From Choristocarpus tenellus KU-1152 (Eukaryota; Phaeophyceae): a DNA stretch of 27,111 bases. Below the pieces are notes generated by a model that searched no databases, was not told the origin of the DNA, and saw only the letters and a list, made by a program, of their open reading frames with translations. Positions 21,746-27,111 of the stretch are shown here, piece after piece. The position numbers and the translations under genes were made by a program. Position 1 is the stretch's first letter, and each line of letters starts with the position of its first letter. The stretch lies in contig CAXNAD020000152.1 in assembly GCA_964200185.2 (NCBI GenBank), forward strand, positions 1 through 27,111, in the 5' to 3' direction.

Positions 21746-22300
21746 AATACTGATGTTGCCTAGACAATAACTTGACTCCGATTGTGGGAAGAGGTGTAAG
21801 TCGAGGTTCACATTAACTTCTCAGAAACCATAGTGGTGTGATGGTGTCCAACTTCAAATATGGGCAAATCGGAGAAGCAAGGAGTTGCTTTTCCTATCCA
21901 CTCAAACTTAAAGTGTGTTTATTGGCCAGCCACTCATGCTCCAAAATGATCCATTCTCCATATTTTAAGTTACAAGCCATACTGTGTATCTAGTAGTACC
22001 ATCTTGTGAAGCAGTTTTTGTGGAACACAGTGGAACTTTTTTAGAGTTGTGAACCGAGAGAATTTGCGACTTACGATAATATTTGATTCAGTTCGTGTTG
22101 CATAATCGATTAATTGTGTGGGTCAGAGTGCATGACATACTCACAAGAAATTAAACCCTCCTGGTATGAGGGGTCTTTGCCAGTGGCGAATGATGTCGGA
22201 GTTAACACCATTCAGAATACGGTTTTAGTGAGTAGGCTTAACAGTCTGTCGTGAACACTACTTTGCTAGGAATTTGAAAACATGATGATTTTAGTGCGAT

Positions 22301-22665
22301 AGATTGTCATGTTCACTAAATATCTCACAATGCATGTATTTTGGACAACTGTGATGATGTGTACACTACTAAAAATTTATCCTTCCACCAGATAGATCAG
22401 AGTGAGGGGCAGTCACCCGTAGGTGCTTGTTGTGAAGGGCAGGCCCTGTTGGACATTACAATGCCAGAAATCCGTTAAGCAGAACCCTGTTTGGTAGTTG
22501 ATACAATCTGGTAGGTGAACACGACTTACTACCACGTATTGATAGCTATGTCTACAACACGACTTCACCACTTTACTTTGGGAACTTTTTTGTAGTAAGT
22601 GTACATATCGTCACAGTTGTCCAAAAAATGTACACTTCTACGTTTTTTAGCGAACACTACAATCT
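22301..22665. mobile_element. 365-bp inverted-repeat element with about 70-bp arms
   Basis: Left arm 22301-22370 and right arm 22594-22665 pair imperfectly. The strongest block is ttggacaactgtgatgatgt (left, from about 22340) against the complement of acatatcgtcacagttgtcc (right). The outer ends are agattgt and acaatct. The 220-bp core has no open frame or recognised RNA. Foldback or MITE-like; no target duplication identified. Confidence 0.6.
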
Positions 22666-23217
22666 GTTACGGTCTGTGAAATGTTTTTAGATACCTAGTA
22701 AATTAGCGTCCAAGACAGATTGTTACGTCTGCAGAGTAAAACGTGTTCTGAATGTATAGGGGAAAGATTACTTCTCATAATAGTTTGAAAAACAAGTACA
22801 TCATATAGTAGTTTTAAAACAAGTATTCGATGATACGGTGATATATGTTGATATCACACGTTGGAAGTAGAGGAATTGTATTTTTCTAATGAGTAATTCA
22901 AGAATATAACTAGAGCCTCATTTCTGTCATAAATATTTGTGCCTGTTATCTTTTGAGTACCACGTACAATAACTAGAAAGCCAAGTACTCACATAGTGTC
23001 GTCGACCTACTATCTCCTGGGACTGTGGCTGAGGGAGGAGCACTCAATACTCCTCTGCCTGTATCGTCAATCGATTCCCTTCTTAACGTTTCATATCATT
23101 CTGGTGGCCACCCTACCAATATGTATTTGTCAGTTTGAACTTTGAAGTAATACACCTGTACAAGGTCGCAGCCTGGAGCAGTGCCACAAACATTGGGTGG
23201 AGTGACGCTAGTGGGTC

Positions 23218-26200
23218 ATGCGTGAGTATAAATACCATCCCGAAGACCCTCGGTCCAGGTTGGATGGCTACCTGGGTAATCTCACCGAATCGCAGCAGGT
23301 GTGACACTCAACAAATTCATTTTTGCAGTTCGTGGGGAAACATGACCTCTCGTTTGGTTGTGCGACACTCATTCGTCGCCTTAAAATCAGCGTGAATAAA
23401 GCTAGCAGTTATTGTATCTAACCTGAACCAAACACAACGTTAATTAGGTTGCCTTGGCAGACCTGGAAAGGGCGGTCCAGGAAAATATTATGGACCTTAC
23501 CATGGTCTGTGGCAGATGGGGCGAGGAGATTTCCCGCTCGACTGAGCCTGTTCAGCTCTGTCTTCTCCGCTTTCTGAGGGCGAATGACTTCATCGTGCCT
23601 AAAGCCCTTTCTCAGGTGATATGCTATCAAGCAAAGGTGCCAAGATCAAGATGCACAGGACTGCAAGAAGCTCGACGATGTATGTTGTAGTGTAGATGGA
23701 TAATTCTCATTTCTTACCCTCACCTCTCGTAACTCTCCCTTAACTGCCTATGATCCTGGCTCATAGCTCGAGGAGAATGTGATATACCGCTCCGAGCACG
23801 ACGTAGGAGAGCTGGTGCGGAGTTCAATGAGGGAGATCTTGGGGTGTGACCCTGACAAAGTCAATAGGTATGCCAAGCGCGCGAGTGCTTACAGTGATAG
23901 CTCCAATATGTTGACCACTTTCACCTCTCTGTTATCGATTCTAGACTAAAAAGGGGGTAGTGCCCTAGGTGTGTTCTCCCAGACCCATATATCAATCGGA
24001 AGAGGAGATATCACTACATTCCTCCAGGACAACCCACAGCCCACCTGAGACTTCGATTTCTGCCTCTCCCTCCCCCCTGCATTTCGTGGGATAATACATA
24101 ATTAGCAGCAAATTATAGCTCTGCTCAGTCATGTCAGCCCTTGTGTATCTCCATGGTGGGTCCTATTCCATGATAGCTTCTGTTAACTTCCGAAATGGTA
24201 CACCCCTCCCATCTATTACAGGTACTATCCGCGATGGCTCCTGGGTCATGATCGGCTTGGCCGTCCAGTTTTGGCCAAGCAGTATGGGGGGTTGAAGTTG
24301 TCAGAGCTAACGCAGCTCACTACTGTGGAGAAGATGGTGAACAGTCATGTGTGGGAGCAGGAGATGGTGCTCAAGCTACACCGGGAAAAGACAGCGGAGA
24401 CAGGGATCATTGTGGACACGTCGGTGGTCATTATTGACACCAAGGGTCTGACCCTTCGCCATGTGTGTGAACTCATTTTTCTACTAGAGTATTGCAGTTT
24501 GAAATTTTTTGCGGGTATGACCTGAACCAGCTTTCATAAAAACCCCACACACTCAAGTACGAAGACAAAACGTATGTGACGAACGACGTGAGGGTTTTGT
24601 TTTGTGCGTATAGTACGAAGTGTGCTTATGCATGAGAAAACAACAAGTCGGATCCTTCAATTACAATCTCGATTAGTCTTCAATCAATTGAACCATAGGG
24701 GCACAATTCACGGTACTGATATTTTTCTCGTGCAATACGAGTTCACACCTGTGGGAATTCCAGTGCATGCCATCGGGCGTTCTTAACAAGTTGAGAACAA
24801 GCAAGCCTTTTTCGCAAAAAACAGTGTGTTAGAAACAACGGGCGCAGAAGATGCGAAGGGAGATCAGTGCTTAGAAGAACGCCTCGCTGGAAAATCTCAA
24901 TGCTTGCGAGTAGCGTGTCTTCGATATGCACGCAACAACAATGTGCTGGAGGTGTCACAGAGACAATACCGATGGAGTTGATAATTAACGCTGTACAACT
25001 GCAGACCCTGAGACATCCCAGCATTTGTGAAGTGTTTTCTTGTGGAGGTACCGAATCAATGATCACAAAAACGCCCGCTTCTTCCCGATTTTTGTGTTGC
25101 GTGTGTGTGATTGACTCTCTGTGTGGTGATGAGGAATATCCAGGTGACCAAGGACTTCGTGCTTCTCCTCAAGTCCCTGGCTCACCTGGACCAGCTGATC
25201 TTCCCCGAGACACTGGGGAAGCTTTTCATTGTGAACACCCCAGCACTTTTTGGTTACGTCTGGGGGATCTTCAGCCCCCTGCTCGACCCCCGTACTAGGT
25301 CCAAGGTTTGCGCTTGTCCTTGATTTTCTCACTGTATTTTACTGGCGAGGCACCTGTTACAATTTCTATCAGCTTTAAGTGTGCGTGTTTTTGTGTACAA
25401 TCTTGTGCAAGAAGGCGTGATGGTGTGTGGAGTTCACTTTCAGGCGCGAACGTTATTGTCCCCCGCCTGCAGCTGTTTTAGGAATCCTTGACAAGTGACC
25501 ATTATTTTGTTTCAGCTCTAGGGCATGGGACGAACTCTTGAACGGCGTGTTTGTCAACTTTACCTTAATCTGATCTTTTTCCTGCTTTTCAAGGTGTATC
25601 GTTAATAATATATATATTATGTTTGTACCTTCCGAGTAATCTCGGTTCAATATTCACACACCCCCTTTCCCCCGATGCGTTCAACAACCTGCGGAGAGCT
25701 GGTCCCCTTCATCCCCTTGAAAACCGTTTGGCATTACCCCTGGCCTTGCTGATCCTGTGCAGATTTCCATCCTCTCCCGACCCAAGGAGTGGAAGCCGGC
25801 TTTGCTGGAGATAGTGGATTCGAACCAACTGCCGCCAGAATATGGGGGAACCGGAACCCCTCTTGATGAGACACCTTGGCTGCCTGTTGTTTTGGCCCCA
25901 TGGGGTAGTACTACCACTGGTGGTTGCATTAGTGGCAGCAACCAGTCACCCTTGTCTCCATCTCAGGAGGAGTCTTTGCTGTATGAGACTGGGAGTGGGG
26001 GCAGCAGCGAAGAACCCGGTGGTGAGGCTGTGGATTGTCGTGGGGAGTATGGAGGCGATGAGAAGCTAGAAGATTTTGAAAAGGAGATGGAGTCTACGAG
26101 TTCTGCAGCAGGGAGTGACATAACTGGAGCAAGGGTGTCGGGGAAGGGAACAGAGGCGAAGGCTGAATCTGGGGGTGAGGGGTGGCTGCTGAGCAGGAGG

Positions 26201-26314
26201 TTGGGTGGATTGTGGCAGTGGTGGGGAGGTGGTGGAAGTGATGGAGGTGGGAAGATTGGAGGGTCCAGGGGGGGAGGGGGGGAGGGCAGTGAGTCGTCAA
26301 TAGACGAGGATGAG
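23218..26314 (+). CDS. Sec14-like CRAL-TRIO lipid-transfer protein (3' end unresolved)
   Basis: Cytosolic lipid-binding protein of the Sec14 family, which transfers or presents phosphatidylinositol and other lipids. Six exons: 23218-23298, 23448-23615, 23767-23867, 24222-24462, 25144-25305, 25763-26314, with consistent phases (0,0,2,0,0), giving 435 residues so far. ATG 23218 follows an in-frame TAG; exon 1 ends DGYLGNLTESQQ, a typical Sec14 N-terminal lead-in. CRAL-TRIO-N helices follow (CLLRFLRANDF, exon 2), then the lipid-binding fold: RYYPRWLLGHDRLGRPV (117-133), VVIIDTKGLTLRH, LIFPETLGKLFIVNTPALF, and the closing LPPEYGGTG (about 274-282). Residues after about 300 form a Ser/Gly/Glu-rich, probably disordered tail. 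The frame would stop at 26332, but a perfect donor (gag|gtgagt) at 26315 suggests continuation, perhaps to a GOLD domain outside. The donor at 25306 (gtttgc) is weak. Confidence 0.9.
24463..25143 (+). other. Long intron in the Sec14 gene (phase 0)
   Basis: Donor cgccat|gtgtgt, acceptor atatccag|gtgacc, 681 bp. It joins DTKGLTLRH to VTKDFVLLLKSL, matching the uninterrupted Sec14 fold. Open frames inside show no family resemblance. The other Sec14 introns are 23299-23447, 23616-23766, 23868-24221 and 25306-25762. Confidence 0.8.
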
Positions 26315-27111
26315 GTGAGTTGGCTGAGTTGAGTATGTTGATGGAGATGAGAAGGGAGAAGGGATTGGTGAGAGTGTCAATGGGGAGGCGGGGAGGGATG
26401 GAATGTTTGGAGATAAGAGTGTAATATGCGTAGTGGTGGTGACACTGTGGTTGAAGGGTTTCTGTTGTTGGCTTGGGACTGTGGACTGCTTTTTTGTATG
26501 GGTTATCTGTTGTTAATTCCTCCAGGTACGAATGAATAGTGTTTGTTGATATGGTTCCTTTTCATTCCAAAAATACTAAAAAGGCTTTAAATATTTGGTC
26601 AACCGATTCTCTTTCACCTTTCAAGCAACTCTTGTTTTTATTATTATTAGTATCATTAGCATTATTTATTTATTTTTTTGCATGTCGATAAGAAAATAAA
26701 AACGTTTTTCTTGTTGTTCAGCTTTTTCAACGGGGGGGACGTAATTAGCATCGGGGCTATTAAACAAAGTTGGCAGTACATTGTGTTTGTGAGACAAATC
26801 AACAACGGTATAATGGGTGTGGGTTATACCATCAGCGATATACCTCATACCGATACACCATCTACCTGCTGACACCCTCCTGTTCTTCATCCCCGCCAAT
26901 CTCTGATTTCTCAGGGAAACGATCGGGCTGCTGCTTTTTGTAGTCCCTCTTCACGTCCCTCTTTTTTTAAACCTTTTGTCGGAAAACTGGACTTGGCAAG
27001 AAGCCGTACAACAGTGCTCTCATTTTTTGGATTCATACGTCGCAATTTTCATATTTTGATCGTAATTTTTTTTTGTATCTGTTACTCACGTGCACAGGAG
27101 GGGGGGAGGGG
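26315..27111 (+). other. Presumed intron or 3' region of the Sec14 gene to the right edge
   Basis: Starts with a consensus donor and ends with an acceptor-like gtgcacag at about 27091-27098. One inner frame (26693-26872) reads FFNGGDVISIG and QYIVFVRQ, faintly like the GOLD domain that follows CRAL-TRIO in some proteins, but the phase-compatible acceptor is poor. It is not called as an exon. Confidence 0.35.

Larger units (their letters stand above)
18758..23217. other. Gene-free, repeat-rich interval
   Basis: About 4.5 kb without a recognisable gene. It contains the small inverted-repeat elements, hairpin and 365-bp inverted repeat listed separately, plus a triplet-rich run. The remaining sequence is AT-rich and open frames are short. 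A frame near 22997-23122 (SPGTVAEGGALNTPLPVSS) looks mildly protein-like but has no family match. Confidence 0.55.

Noticed and set aside
22430-22500. gttaagc string reminiscent of 5S rRNA
   Set aside because: Surrounding sequence does not match the rest of the 5S consensus or fold; it lies in the core of an inverted-repeat element.
24867-25298. 143-codon frame in the Sec14 intron and exon 5
   Set aside because: Off-frame to the CRAL-TRIO exon and without family resemblance.

Overview
This is a eukaryotic nuclear window: genes are split by GT-AG introns of about 150 to 1200 bp, untranslated and intergenic tracts are long, and LTR-retrotransposon debris and small inverted-repeat elements are present. 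No organellar, bacterial or viral gene set is visible. The gene families fit a protist or alga. A stramenopile-like alga is my guess, but nothing in the sequence fixes the lineage.

Layout: (1) 1-2371 (+), the C-terminal half of a DEAH-box RNA helicase (DHX36/DHX57/DHX29 group), cut by the left edge. (2) 4552-10632 (+), a complete four-exon gene for a 1334-residue protein. It joins three PH-like (FERM-F3/PTB-type) modules and one canonical PH domain to a disordered linker with NPF and clathrin-box-like motifs, and ends in an AP-2 alpha-adaptin-type appendage ('ear'). I do not recall a named family with this order, and it is the main discovery candidate. (3) 14762-13983 (-), a two-exon SFT2 Golgi membrane protein. 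(4) 14763-23217, a gene-poor stretch with Ty1/copia pol debris, at least two related families of 180-250 bp terminal-inverted-repeat elements, an 84-bp-arm hairpin and a 365-bp inverted-repeat element. (5) 23218-26314 and beyond (+), a Sec14/CRAL-TRIO lipid-transfer protein in at least six exons, running toward the right edge.

Three of the four recognisable genes belong to membrane traffic: a putative clathrin/PIP adaptor, an endosome-to-Golgi membrane protein and a phosphoinositide-linked lipid-transfer protein. In eukaryotes such proximity is usually chance, but the themes connect: Sec14 proteins influence phosphoinositide pools, which PH/ear adaptors read. Gene models were built by hand from reading frame, splice consensus and protein-family match. 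There is no transcript evidence.
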